This document shows, piece after piece, positions 24,345-35,039 of a stretch of DNA of 64,000 bases (positions are counted from its first letter, which is position 1; every line of letters begins with the position of its first letter). The translations under genes and the position numbers were made by a program. This stretch comes from Ophiodon elongatus (taxonomy: Eukaryota; Chordata; Actinopteri; Perciformes; Hexagrammidae): the NCBI GenBank assembly GCA_016806645.1, contig JACSYO010002172.1, forward strand, positions 1,067,990 to 1,131,989. The letters run 5' to 3'. The notes beneath the pieces are model-generated. The model made no database searches. It had not been told where the DNA came from and saw only the letters and a list, made by a program, of their open reading frames with translations.

Positions 24345-26178
24345 ACCGAGTCAAGCCATGCTGAGCTGATTTGCGTATGTGCATTATCAGTTTTATGTGC
24401 ATTATCAGTTTTAGTCTGCCAAGTTGTGCCCATGATGGAGCACTGGAGTCGGACCAAAGGGTGCCTGACCAGCCTCCGAGCTGGCTGCGGTGACGCCTCA
24501 CAGCCCGTGACCATCCACTGCTTTACAGTCGCTCCTTTGAACACTCGTCGCAGCCACGGTTATTCACACATTGAAGCGGGTAACCCTGTAGGAAGGGAGA
24601 TCCCCGCTGTGCTGGGCTGACTCGTCGAGCCAAACCGACTCAAGACCAGTCAGCATGTGTGTATGGAAAAAGGGCAAAACAGTGGAAGATGCTATAATTC
24701 ACTCTGGGTTCACATGAAAAATTGTCCTTAAAGTTTTTCCTCAAAAAGTGTGTGATGATCAACCTGCTGGTTCCCTGTATAATCCCACACTGTGAACAGG
24801 AACTAGACTTGTTCTGTAATCCACACAGTGACGGGCAGATAATGTTGATGTTACACCACATGCTGTGGCTGTTGAGATACTCGACACAGACACAGTGATT
24901 GATACACAGACAAATGCTCTTTGGTTATGGTCTGTTGAGTCAGGCTCCGTCTGCAGTCACACATTAATGTTCACAGAACGTTATTAACAACGGCAGCAAC
25001 GGCAAGTAGCCGTTTGCTGTGTTTTGCTAATGTTATCCTACTTACTACCTTAAGTGCATGCTCTCTGTGGGTGGTCTGGTTGTGTGTATACATCACATAT
25101 TCCTGAGATGTGCACTTCTAGGACTACAAACCACGACGTACAGCATGACACATTGCTGTGAAATATGAGGTTGTGTCACACTAATATCCCTTAATGTAGG
25201 CTGGTATTAGCTCTAAGCTCCAGACTCTTAGACATCTCTGACCTCAGATCTGTCTAGGATGTTTTGTAAACCCTGCAGAATCCAGGTATGTACACATTCA
25301 CTTCCATCAACCCTGCTATGAGCAACACGTCATCACAGGAGACAAACAAAGCGTGGGAATAACACCATTACACAGAGCCGTCGTTAATAATCTCAGTGAC
25401 AACCCAGATGCTTTGCCATCGCTTGTACTACTCACGCCTTGTCAAAGCATATTAAAGGAGCATTGTACTGCGCCACAATAGATGCTATTGTTCTCCGTTC
25501 AGTGCTGTCACACGGGGGCTGTAAACAGTAAGGCTGGCTTTCCATTCAGGCCGACTGCGGGGCTGTTCAGGTGCTGCCGGGACCAGGGAAATATGGGCAA
25601 CCTTGTCACTTGGCATTGTTGAAGTCACTACCAAAGTGTGACTCAAACACAGCAGAGAACAATGTATTACTAAAACACTGAATGGAAGGACAAGTGTCAG
25701 TAACTGCTCAATAAGTAGCAACACTCAAGATCGCTTCTGAACATGCTGTTTACAGTAAGCCCCTATTTGGAGCGCTGCTGTAGATACTAGAAGGAAAAGG
25801 ATCAAGGTTAAACCTAGCGGGCACTCCCAATGGGAAGACGTGCCTTCAGGACCAACACTACTGTAGATCGGCCCATTGGTGTTTTTTATGAAGACACCGG
25901 GCTGGTGATGGTCTGTGTCAGTCCCACCATCTCGCGGAGTCATCTTCAGTGTTTGATAAATATAAGCAAAATAATTGATTTCAAAACACGTTAAGAACAT
26001 AAAGAAACATCCTCATTAGAGGAACCACTTTGGAAAACACCAGCGGCAGTAACTTGACAATTGTGCAGTAATTAAAAAGTCCACAGAGAGCGCTACATTT
26101 TCCAATATCCAACACACAGATGGTTATCGGCTTAATGAATGAACAAATTAATGAATTATAATTTTTTACATTGACCAT
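24345..26178. other. Unassigned non-coding DNA
   Basis: A short near-duplicate TGTGCATTATCAGTTTTA occurs twice in tandem at about 24378-24412. The overlapping frames at 24253-24620, and those at 25485-26178, show no recognisable domain. Confidence 0.4.
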
Positions 26179-26180
26179 TA

Positions 26181-27180
26181 TTCAATAAATCAATCAAACT
26201 TTATTTCAGACTCAGGGTCCAGATAAGACAGAACATTAAATAGAATAAAATAAATACAAAAGCACAATTAGAATACATAGACCTACCAATGCCTTATAAA
26301 GAGACAGCTGTACCAATGTCTCCAGAGCTGGGACTGGTAGCGTGTAGTACTAAAATGTATGTTTGATAAAACCAAGATGATTTCATTTTCAGAGTCTTTA
26401 AGCCGGCAAATACATTCATACATAAGATTTCTTAAAACAGTTTGGAAAGTATTAACTCCTGCAGCCACAAACATTTCACTGGCACTACACCATCTCAGTC
26501 GCTAATATTATCATGGCATCATTATAAGCTACTTGAAGTCTCTGTAGGCTTGTTTTTCTGTAATTAGACCACAAGTGTGCAGTATAGAGTGGTGTACAAT
26601 ATGCTCTAAACAGAGACATCTTCACTCAATCTGTACACATCTTGCACATACATCCTACGACATTGGCTATCAATATCATCATCATCGGTCATCTGTTCTG
26701 TAATAAAATGTCCAAGATAATTGACCTTATCACAGACACTAAGGTAGTTATCAGACAATTTGAAGTCAGGGAATTTTAGACTTTTATCTTCTTTGGTTCT
26801 ACAGATCAAGATAGCTCTCTTACTGGCATTGTATTTGATATCATGTTCCACACCATAAGCAGTACATACAGTAAGGAGCTGCTGGAGACCAGCACTACAT
26901 GGACTAAGAACCACAAGAGCATCTGCATTCATAATATGGTTAACTAGTATTACCAATCATGCAACCAGTGTTACAGGCTTTCAATTGCTTGAGCAGATCA
27001 TCAATATATAGATTAAAAAGAACTGGGGACAAAGCCCCCCATGTCGGACACCATTGCTGACCCCAAATGGGGCGGAGACACTTCACCCCTATTTTACTTA
27101 AAAAGTCTGGTGGGCGAACCAGTAAGACAGAATTCTCACAATGTATTGTGACAGCCCTTGCAGTGAAGATGTCAATAAAT
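26181..27180 (-). pseudogene. Decayed 5'-truncated LINE, reverse-transcriptase 3' part
   Basis: Read on the minus strand, about 27150 down to 26480 translates in pieces to the C-terminal half of a non-LTR retrotransposon reverse transcriptase. There is a VRQGG-like position, an LFN-Y--DLL stretch before the catalytic box, then PCSAGLQQLLTVC, VNYLGHFITEQM and, in another frame, AYCTPLYTAHLW. The catalytic Y/F-ADD box is mutated (NADALV, about 26905), a segment is missing after the CRRMYVQ stretch, and the frame is broken near 26600. The frame 26283-26474 carries the C-terminal end (AAGVNTFQ, LWRHWYSC). The 3' end is ...CTGAAATAAAGTTTGATTGA with a short ATTGA-like tail, at 26181. The clade (CR1/L2/Rex-like) is uncertain. 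It is not able to move on its own. Confidence 0.8.
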
Positions 27181-27184
27181 TAAT

Positions 27185-27455
27185 ATAAAATAAAAAATAA
27201 GGTCTAATGATCCTCAGTTACAAAAGTCAGTTTTGAAATATATTGTGTTCCAAAACTGATTTATAAAAATATTGATAGCTAATTTGTTTTTTTGTTTGGC
27301 TGGGAACAATTTCACTCGTGTTGACATTACATTACAAAATGAAAGGTATATTTAGGGAACAAAACATTATAGTTGGGCTTTGAATAACTACAACAACATG
27401 TTTGGACATGCGGTGTTATGAACGCCGGTCTTTTGGTTGAAGATCCTTTGTTTGT
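27185..27455. other. Unassigned AT-rich DNA
   Basis: Lies between the truncated LINE 5' end and the next repeat. No frame or repeat seen. Confidence 0.4.
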
Positions 27456-27459
27456 CCTG

Positions 27460-27899
27460 TCCGTAGACTGTATAAGAGAGGAGGTAGTCAAAGTGACGCC
27501 CATTGGTTTGTGGACTACGATTTTGAAGCCAGAAGTGACACATAAGGGTGGAGCTTAGCTATTTCTAGATGAGCAAAATGTTACAATTAACTTTTACGAC
27601 CAGAAAACCCACTGTGAAACGTTAAAGGTGCTAAATACAACATTGGGAGCTGATTTTTCGCCTCTCAACAATTTCCACTATGGTGACGGCCAAGCCGATG
27701 GCGCACAGCTAACAGTGCTAACGGCGCTAACAGTACAAACTACACAAAAAGTAGTGACAGAGCTAACAGTGTTTACCTGAGGGGGAGCCAGAGGGCGGGC
27801 ACTACTATTCTACGACAATGCTTTGCGACCTGTCAATCAAAAGATAGCCATGGCCTAAAGCATACCCTGCTTTATGGTCTATTTGAATCTAAATGGGAA
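27460..27899 (+). repeat. Dispersed repeat, CCRTAGACTGT family, copy 1
   Basis: Begins TCCGTAGACTGTATAAGAG and ends AGCATACCCTGCTTTATGGTCTATTT..AAATGGGA. A second direct copy lies at 28887-29206, sharing the head, AGAAGTGACAC, GGGTGGAG, CACTG(T/A)GA, CGACCTGTCAAT and the tail. The interior of this copy contains a stretch with repeated GCTAACAGTG words (about 27706-27770). Confidence 0.75.
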
Positions 27900-28253
27900 T
27901 AATAACATTGGTTTGTCTCCAGTCTCTTACTCTTCCTCAGTTAGCCTATCTCCAAAGTGTCCATAAAATAAAGTCAGAACCATTTGGTGTGAACTTGTTG
28001 GAAGCAGGCATGAATGCGATCCATTATTACGTTGAAGATGTTACGCCACAGGATTTAATGATGGAGAGAAAAAGCAGGAATCTGTTCAGCATCTGTGATC
28101 ACTCAGGCCAGCTGAGCTGTCTTCGTGTTGGGCTCCCCGGCAGAGACGGCCTCCACCAGACACAGCGTGTTATTCACCGCGGCAATCATTATTATCGTTA
28201 TCAAAACCCTGTCGTGATTATGGACAGACACCCTGCTGACAAGCCATCTGTAC

Positions 28254-28323
28254 TTCAGGTGGAAATCGATGGCTTTCTGGGTCCTCTGTGAGCTCTCCAT
28301 AATGTCCTCAAACGGTCCAAACG
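28254..28323 (-). CDS. Possible internal coding exon (partial gene, unidentified)
   Basis: On the minus strand a long pyrimidine tract (TTTGTCTCTTTCTCTCTCTC and on) ends in CTCGCAG at 28324-28330, a strong-looking splice acceptor. The following 70 bases are open in one frame and encode FGPFEDIMESSQRTQKAIDF followed by HL. They end before GTACAG (28248-28253), a possible but not ideal donor. If not spliced there, the frame continues to a TGA near 28103, adding a hydrophobic run VLITIIMIAAV. I do not recognise the protein, and no partner exon was found. It sits between two direct repeat copies (27460-27899 and 28887-29206). Splice-site appearance and low repeat content are the only support, so it may be chance. 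The plus-strand 132-residue frame at 27893-28291 is the alternative reading and looks less gene-like. Confidence 0.28.
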
Positions 28324-28334
28324 CTGCGAGAGTG

Positions 28335-28885
28335 GAGAGAGAGAAAGAGACAAACAGTGATGATGAGAAAGGGAAAGCGCTAGTCAGCTAGAATAGGGAA
28401 GAATGAAGTACAATTATAAGTTAGACACCCAGTATTTACCTTGTCTTTTATTCATCTTTGTTTAAAGAGAAAGAATTAGTCAGAGGGTGCCTTTAACAAA
28501 ATACAAGGAAGATATATAACGTTAGTTAATCACAAACTTTTGAGAGCCATGTGAGTAATATGTAGTTTATACTGCTGTGCATCAGGGCCTTGGGTTATAT
28601 GCTACACATTAGGTAGGACTGATATTTGTTTTCTGAAGGCTGATAAAGTTTTGATATTTTGTATAAAAAGCTGCCATTAGCATGTGTTCAATATCTTTAG
28701 GTATTTTGGACCCTCCATCTACTCCTGTAGTTTGCTTCATTTGGACAAAAGAGAAAAAAATATATATCGTTGCCTTTTTGTTGTTTATTTTGTGTTCACA
28801 TTGACTCATGACGTGAAATCATCATGTGGACTAATAGGTAACTCATTCATTGGGCATTGAAAGCTACATACACCCACATGGACAA
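28335..28885. other. Unassigned non-coding DNA
   Basis: No repeat, no frame above 70 residues. If 28254-28323 is an exon, this would be its upstream intron. Confidence 0.4.
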
Positions 28886-28886
28886 A

Positions 28887-29206
28887 TCCATAGACTGTTT
28901 ATAAGAAGTGGACGTAGTCACATGATCTCACCCAGTGGTTTGAAGCCTCGAGTTCGGCATTTTGGCCATAGCCATCTTGTTTTCTTTGCAAGCAGAAGTG
29001 ACACGAGAGGGTGGAGTTAAGTACAACTGAACACTGAAAAAGACATTTAACTTCCATGAACTTAAATCACACTGAGAACGGGTTAAAGTTGTAAAACACA
29101 GACAACACCCAGACCAGGCAACGCTGTGTTAGCGACCTGTCAATTGCAAGGTAGCCACACCCAAAAGCATACCCTGCTTTAGCGTCTATTTTAATCAAAA
29201 TGGGAG
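28887..29206 (+). repeat. Dispersed repeat, CCRTAGACTGT family, copy 2
   Basis: Opens TCCATAGACTGTTTATAAG, carries GCCATCTTG, AGAAGTGACACGAGAGGGTG and GTTAGCGACCTGTCAATTGC, and ends AAGCATACCCTGCTTTAGCG..AAAATGGGAG. It is a direct copy of 27460-27899 with a different middle. I recall it as an abundant fish repeat, probably a non-autonomous DNA transposon. Confidence 0.75.
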
Positions 29207-29209
29207 GTT

Positions 29210-30285
29210 AGTTGAACTCCAGATTTGATAGTGTAGGCCTAGCCTTCTAACATCTGTTGCTATTGTGGTTCAACCCTGCGCACCGTTGTGAAGATTCTTC
29301 CCTCGCCCTAGTGCCCTGTCTGAGCCTCTCTTATGTCTGCACTTGCAACATATAACAGTGGTGTGGCCATAGTACTTAAATCAGCATTTCTTTTCCGCAG
29401 GCGTAGGTGGAGGCAGATGGGACCACACCTATACTCATAGAATCAGGAGTTATAATATGTAACTTACATTCTATCTTGTATTGGGCTTACCCTCCAAGAC
29501 CTGTTGCTATTGGTTTAACCCAATACAAATACCTTATTACGTGTGACACATACGGTGTGTGACATAAGGCAAGGAGGCACCAACTGCCCACTGTTAACAC
29601 CATAGAAAGACAGACGGATAGATAGATAGATACCCTATAGCAACCCCCACCAGTTTCACCACTAATATTTGTGCCAGTGTCGGTAGCATGGTTGGGATCA
29701 AGGGCCGTTGGGCAGACAACACTTCAAAAGTAGCCCCAACTCACTTTGTTTTTATGCATCTGATGATGACTTAATATGAATAAATAGCTTACATCCACCA
29801 TATGTATTGGGAAATTCTACCTAAATAATTCCCTGAACACAACCTGGAACCTGGAATGTATCAGCTTGCCAAATGTCAAACATAGAGTGTTCCTCATGCC
29901 AAAGTGATTGACATAACAATGGCCTCTTTTTCCACTGACAGAAGCGCTGACCGTCCATAATTCCCAGGTTCCCACCACTCCTGCTGTCTAGGAGGCAGGA
30001 AGAGAGCAGCACATGTCATAACACAGCGTCACCAGGTCTCCCTCAATGGCTTTATAATGGTCATGAAGAGGAATCTGTTTGTTTATCCTCATGGAAACAA
30101 TGTCAGTCATTCTGTGACTATGACAAATGAGCAGCACAATTGCTGGGAATTTTCACACCAATGCAGATGAAAGTTAATATATATATGCTCATATGCCAGA
30201 TGTTTTATTTATTCATTTAGTCATTACAATAAACTCCACTTTGTTGCTGCTGCCTGTCTTAATTTTCTTTCCTTCCCTCTCACAC
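29210..30285. other. Unassigned non-coding DNA
   Basis: CTGTTGCTATTG occurs twice (about 29257 and 29501), each time followed by a GGTTYAACCC word, hinting at an old duplication about 245 bases apart. A short (GATA)4-like run lies near 29616. No gene seen. Confidence 0.4.
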
Positions 30286-30286
30286 G

Positions 30287-30452
30287 TCTTTTTCTCCTCC
30301 TCTCTCTGTCTCTACATCTTTTTCTCCTCCTCTCTCTGTCTCTAGATCTTTTTCTCCTCCTCTCTCTGTCTCTACATCTTTTTCTCCTCCTCTCTCTGTC
30401 TCTACATCTTTTTCTCCTCCTCTCTCTGTCTCTACATCTTTTTCTCCTCCTC
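30287..30452. repeat. 30-bp pyrimidine minisatellite, 5.5 units
   Basis: Five full units of TCTTTTTCTCCTCCTCTCTC plus TGTCTCTACA, then a partial one. The only variant seen is TAGA for TACA in the second unit. The length is a multiple of three, so the minus strand stays open (30224-30493) and reads as RRKRCRDRER repeats. The 100% pyrimidine plus strand, apart from a few bases per unit, favours triplex formation. Confidence 0.95.
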
Positions 30453-30679
30453 ACCCCGGTGGTTTGACATTTCTGTCCGTCTGACAGATACAATAACGTA
30501 ACCTTCTGTTCTCTCCCTCCCTTCCCAGCAGAACTGATATTATTCTGTTCTCTCGGCGCTGTCAGGGTCAGTCTGTGTCATCGCTCTTTGATGTTTTCTG
30601 ACTGTCCCTTACCCAGTCTCCTCTGCTATGGGGTTAGTCAACTTTTCAGCGAGAGTGCCCTGAAATGTTGGGTTTCCCA

Positions 30680-30988
30680 TTAATGTAAATGGTCTTGTAT
30701 AGCACTCTTCTAGTCTTCCGACCACTCAAAGCTCTTTAACACTACATGACATCATTCACCCATTCATACACTGATGGGAGGGGCTAAGGTGCCACCTGCC
30801 CATCAGGAATAGCTAACATTCACACACATTCACACACATTCACACACCGTAGGCACAGCTACGGGAGACATTTTGGGGTTAAGTGTCTTGCCCAAGGACA
30901 CATCGACATGGACTAGCGGAGCCGGGGATCGAACCACCGATCCTCTTTTGAAGGACGACCCTGCTCACCACTGATCCACAGTCGCCAC
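30680..30988 (-). repeat. tRNA-headed SINE-like repeat, copy 1
   Basis: On the minus strand: GGCGACTGTGGATCAGTGGT head (A-box-like), GTCGTCCTTC, GGTGGTTCGATCCC (B-box-like), CCATGTCGATGTGTCCTTGG, AAGACACTTAACCCCAAA, then ATGATGTCATGTAGTGTTAAAGAGC and a tail. It contains a local triplication of ATTCACACAC (about 30811-30843). Copies at 54786-55062 (minus) and 56341-56634 (plus) confirm it. Confidence 0.85.
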
Positions 30989-30989
30989 A

Positions 30990-31525
30990 GTCACGACGTG
31001 CCAGTTGCTGTACCCTCGTATGCAGGTGTAGCCCCGCTACACGACAGCCTACAATGTCATTTTGTGTTAACACAAGGGCACATTCAGCTCAAGGGCTATA
31101 GATGTAAGACTCACAAGCTTCCCAAGGTAAACAAACCTCAAGATAAAATCCCCACAATTATGCAAAGGACAGGGATGGCACTGGAGCAGCAAGCACCAGA
31201 CGATGGGATGTGAACGTTCCAGCCTCCGATTCCGAGATCACAGAATCATGCATAACGTACGAGCTGTGTTGATTATAGAAAGTTGATTGAAGGAAGAAAA
31301 AAAGAGACTGGCTCATTCATGCCGATGAATCACTTTATTCAAATCAAGAATTTAGTTTGAAGATAGATTTTTTTGGGTCATAAAATATGATGACAGAAAT
31401 TTGAAGCTTCATCGGAAAACTTCAAGAGACGCTTCAAATGTCTAAAACAAGACATTCGGTACATCTCCAATGAAAATATGACGAAGCGTGTTTGATTTCA
31501 GAGGACAGGGTGAAATCTGCGTTGA
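30990..31525. other. Unassigned non-coding DNA
   Basis: No recognisable gene or repeat between the SINE-like copy and the 15-bp minisatellite. Confidence 0.4.
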
Positions 31526-31531
31526 ACGCGG

Positions 31532-31816
31532 AGTGATATTCAGCGCAGTGATATTCAGCAGAGTGATATTCAGCAGAGTGATATTCAGCAGAGTGATATT
31601 CAGCAGAGTGATATTCAGCACAGTGATATTCAGCACAGTGATATTCAGCGCAGTAATATTCGGCAGAGTGATATTCAGTGGAGTGATATTCAGCAGAGTG
31701 ATATTCAGTGGAGTGATATTCAGCAGAGTGATATTCAGTGGAGTGATATTCAGCAGAGTGATATTCAGTGGAGTGATATTCAGCAGAGTGATATTCAGTG
31801 GAGTGATATTCAGCGG
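31532..31816. repeat. 15-bp minisatellite, 19 units
   Basis: Unit GTGATATTCAGCAGA, exactly 19 copies in 285 bases with no length change. The last ten alternate CAGCAGA and CAGTGGA endings, making a 30-bp higher-order unit. Because 15 is divisible by three, the array is open in one plus-strand frame (31488-31865, VIFSR/VIFSG repeats) and two minus-strand frames (31434-31895 and 31442-31897, AEYHSTEYHS and LNITP repeats). I see no initiation or splice context that would make any of these real proteins. Confidence 0.97.
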
Positions 31817-31819
31817 TGC

Positions 31820-32635
31820 TCTGGGAGTTTTGAGGCTTTTGACTTCTTCTCTCACCCTGACATGAAACTCCCCCGTCAAAAATGCATTCAAACACACAGT
31901 TTGACTCTCACCATGTCACTCAATAAAATAGGTATTCTAATGTATTCAAGATGATGAATGAACCACAGGAATTTATTGGGGGTCCTAGGTGGGTGCTGTG
32001 GCTATCACAGGACTAGCCCCTCCTATGACTCTCACACTGACGCACACAACTGCACACGTAGTTTTTCCCTCCTGAATCCTGGCAGCAAGTCCTCTTCATG
32101 CGAGGCCACGACAGTATTGTTCTTTTAGGCCAGAAGAATAACTTAGCCCATCCTGTGGCCCTGCAGCCCTGCAGCCCACTCTTTTATCACCTTGTTTTCT
32201 CTCTCAGGTGAAATATTTTCACACCAGCTCTGAGCCGGGAGAGATAGAGACTGGCAGGGCGAGAGGTGATGAGCGTTTCCGGCTCTCACGCGGCTGAGGC
32301 CAGAGCTGAGCCCCAGCACTGCAGATAACAGGCAGCCCCGAGCAAAACAGGTCATCATTCAAACAGATATGCAGCGGTGTGCCGGTCACAACATCACAGG
32401 CCGACGCCGTGCATGTGAACCGGCTCTCACAGTATCGGACACAAACAGGGTTAGAGACACAATTGGTCTCGCACTAGTTTGCGTTACAGCTACAAATGTA
32501 CGTCCAACACACATAAACATCGAGAGGTTGAGTTAAAATTATGTTTACACTTCACAAGAGCTCGCTCACAGTTCAGCTCATGAATAAACTAGTTCACGTT
32601 CATAGTTCATATTTTAGAAGTTCAATATCCACTTT
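31820..32635. other. Unassigned non-coding DNA
   Basis: The minus-strand frame 32143-32358 has no recognisable content. A short repeat CTGCAGCC lies at 32161-32175. Confidence 0.4.
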
Positions 32636-32638
32636 ACC

Positions 32639-32661
32639 ATTATACTCTACTAGAGTATAAT
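32639..32661. other. Perfect 10-bp hairpin
   Basis: ATTATACTCT, a 3-base loop, then AGAGTATAAT. It sits at the start of a very AT-rich stretch. Confidence 0.7.
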
Positions 32662-32699
32662 CTTTACCTTTATACACTCTATTTATACCTCTGTGTTTG

Positions 32700-32850
32700 T
32701 GTGTATATATATATACATAATCTATTTATTTATATTCATGACTTCTCATAGTCAATACATATATATTATATATATATGTTTTTATTTATATTTATGACTT
32801 CTCATTATGCATAAACGAAATTGATATCACTTTATTTTATAATGATTTCT
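32700..32850. repeat. AT-rich stretch with imperfect direct duplication
   Basis: TTTATATTCATGACTTCTCA (about 32730) recurs as TTTATATTTATGACTTCTCA about 57 bases later, with TATATATA runs between. Confidence 0.7.
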
Positions 32851-32954
32851 GTTCATATTTAAGCTCTATATTTTAACTTGCACTTTTTTATGGCTGAGAT
32901 TCTCATTTTGCTTGTGATATAATATATTGAAAATAAAGAATGTTGTTCATTGAC

Positions 32955-33180
32955 ATCTATTGTACTTCTGTCCATCCTGATAGAGGATCCTTCTCTGTTG
33001 CTCTCCTGAAGGTTTCTTCCCTTTTTCTCCCTTAAAGGTTTTTTGGGGAGTTTTTCCTGAACCGATGAGAGGTCCTGGGACAGAGGATGTCGTATGTGTA
33101 CAGATTGTAAAGCACTCTGAGGAGAAATTGTGATTTGTGATTTTGGGCTTTACAAAATAAATTGAATTGAAATTGTATCT
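32955..33180 (+). repeat. L2-like LINE 3' tail (or SINE sharing it)
   Basis: Ordered phrases TTGACATCTATTGTACTTCT, GGTTTCTTCCCTTTTTCTCC, AAAGGTTTTTTGGGGAGTTT, TTCCTGAACCGATGAGAGGT, GTACAGATTGTAAAGCACTC and GGGCTTTACAAAATAAATTG match the 3' tail of a very common fish LINE as I recall it. It ends in ATTGAATTGAAATTG, the short tandem tail of such elements. No reverse-transcriptase sequence is present. Confidence 0.75.
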
Positions 33181-33184
33181 TTGT

Positions 33185-34185
33185 ATGTGTGTCTAGAATA
33201 CCGTCACAATAACACCTTCTTCTTATCGCACTCATCACAGAGACAGCGTGTTCAGGTGAAGACAGGCATGTGTATTGTCTACCTGCCACATCACCCGACG
33301 GTGCATTCCTGCAGGTGCATAATGGTTATGTCTGCATCGGGACGCTCTGTCTCACTCACTGCCTGTTGCTCTTTGAACAACAGTGTTTTAACTACCAACG
33401 CTTAACACTGATGACAGCCAGTCATATTGAAAACAATATTCATCCAACAACAAAGAGCAGACAGACAGATGCCCCCCCCCCCCCCTCAGTTAGCATGGAT
33501 ATCACAAATTTGAGCACTGATTTTAGTTCATTTATGTGCTTTTGCTAAAAATGGAGGATGTTTGTGTAAAGAGAAAAAAGTCAGACAAACTGAGTAATTA
33601 CTGTGATTAATTATACTCCCAATAATACAGGAAGTAATCATGGGAGTCATGATTGTTGAGCACTGTTTCATATCATAATGTGGCTCGAGCGCAGATGCCT
33701 ATCCAGCACTGTGTTGTTTTTTATAATAGGAATTTTTATTCATTTCCCTTTTGCATTTTTCCCTTTTGTCTACTTGATCAAAGCTGGAGACCAGCGTGAC
33801 CTCGTGGCATTTTCAGTATAATCACGCACGGGAAAAAAACGGTATGAAAATAACCTCTAATAGGCGTTATTTTTTCTTATTAGCTAATGTTTTGGCCGTG
33901 TTATTCCAGCACGGGGATGACAACTCCTTTGTAGGTCGCTCTGCTTCTTGTTACTCCCTGATCAGTCTCAATAAATCACTAAGCAGACACTTTGAAACAC
34001 AGCAGTGCGACGCTGCTCGCCCGACCGGCCCAGATTAAAGGAGGGGGGGGCTTTCACACACAACTCAGTTAGCAAGGAGCAGAGGAAGAGAGCTTGACAC
34101 CTAAATTACCCACAAAGCAGTGCAAATTAATCATTCATTCTTCTGCGAGCCCCGGCATGTACCTCTTGACACAGACAGACACAGC
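33185..34185. other. Unassigned non-coding DNA with a C14 run
   Basis: A run of 14 C lies at 33472-33485 and a run of 8 G near 34044. The stretch 33580-33700 is AT-rich with TAATTA words and not simple-sequence. No gene recognised. Confidence 0.45.
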
Positions 34186-34190
34186 TCTCC

Positions 34191-34282
34191 ACATTCACAC
34201 ACACACACACACGCACACACACACACAGACACACACACGCACACGCACACGCACACACACACACACAGACACACACACACAC
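34191..34282. repeat. Interrupted (AC)n microsatellite
   Basis: AC repeats broken by GC and AG steps (ACGCAC, ACAGAC). Frames through it are His-Thr or Val-Cys artefacts. Confidence 0.93.
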
Positions 34283-34289
34283 TCTGCAT

Positions 34290-34910
34290 AGACAGAGAGT
34301 ATTCATAAAGTCTGTGTCAAACGTTACGACTTCATTTGAAGCTAACTGTGGCATATTTGTTATCCAGCTGTAGTTTGACGGGTGCTTGATTGCAGAAGGA
34401 AGCAGCTCTCTAATCATAAATATCATAATCGCTTGTTACACTGCTGTTTGACTTTGACTCAAGTATGTACATTAAAACAACAAAAATCACTGGCGGAGCT
34501 GCAGTGATGGAGCTGTTTTTCACATCAGCTACAGGAAGTCCCACAAAGGCTGAGGTGAGGCTGAGGCAAACACAGGAGGAAGAAAAATACATATGGTTTA
34601 ATGAGCTTATCTGGAAGGTCATGGAGATTAGTCACTATACGCTGTAGAATGACTGACGTCATATTTGTTCATCACCACACACATGCACCAATATGTCCTG
34701 CTTATGGCTCTTCCCTGCCATTTGTTCCTCCTCTGTTTTTTTTTCTGTTACTGTAGTTCACAAATAAAAGAAGTCACTTGATACCCTGGGTGGGATCGCC
34801 CGGTGTGTCACCCTCCAGCTGGGAATCTGTGGATCTACTCGGGACGGACTTTAGAAGGAAAAAAAGAATCAGAGAAACCCCTTCCTCACGCAGCCCGAGG
34901 AGTATTTCTA
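34290..34910. other. Unassigned non-coding DNA
   Basis: Short frames on both strands (34410-34622 minus, 34465-34647 plus) overlap each other. No recognisable content. Confidence 0.4.
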
Positions 34911-34919
34911 TGTAAGAGA

Positions 34920-35036
34920 GGAATGAAGATTAAAAAAGACAACGGGGGGAAATAGAGGGACATGGAAGGAAAGTAAGGGAGAAAGAAAGAAAGAAAGAAA
35001 GAAAGAAAAAAAGAGAGAAAGGGCAAAAAGCAGAGA
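34920..35036. repeat. Purine-rich tract with (GAAA)n
   Basis: Over 100 bases dominated by A and G, including about six GAAA units at 34981-35006, capable of forming triplex DNA. Confidence 0.9.
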
Positions 35037-35039
35037 TCT

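Noticed and set aside
30811..30846. CRISPR-like short direct repeats
   Set aside because: A triplication of ATTCACACAC inside a SINE-like copy, without spacers; the genome is a vertebrate's.
31434..31895. Two overlapping frames of about 150 residues (AEYHS and LNITP repeats)
   Set aside because: Frames of a 15-bp minisatellite whose unit length is a multiple of three.
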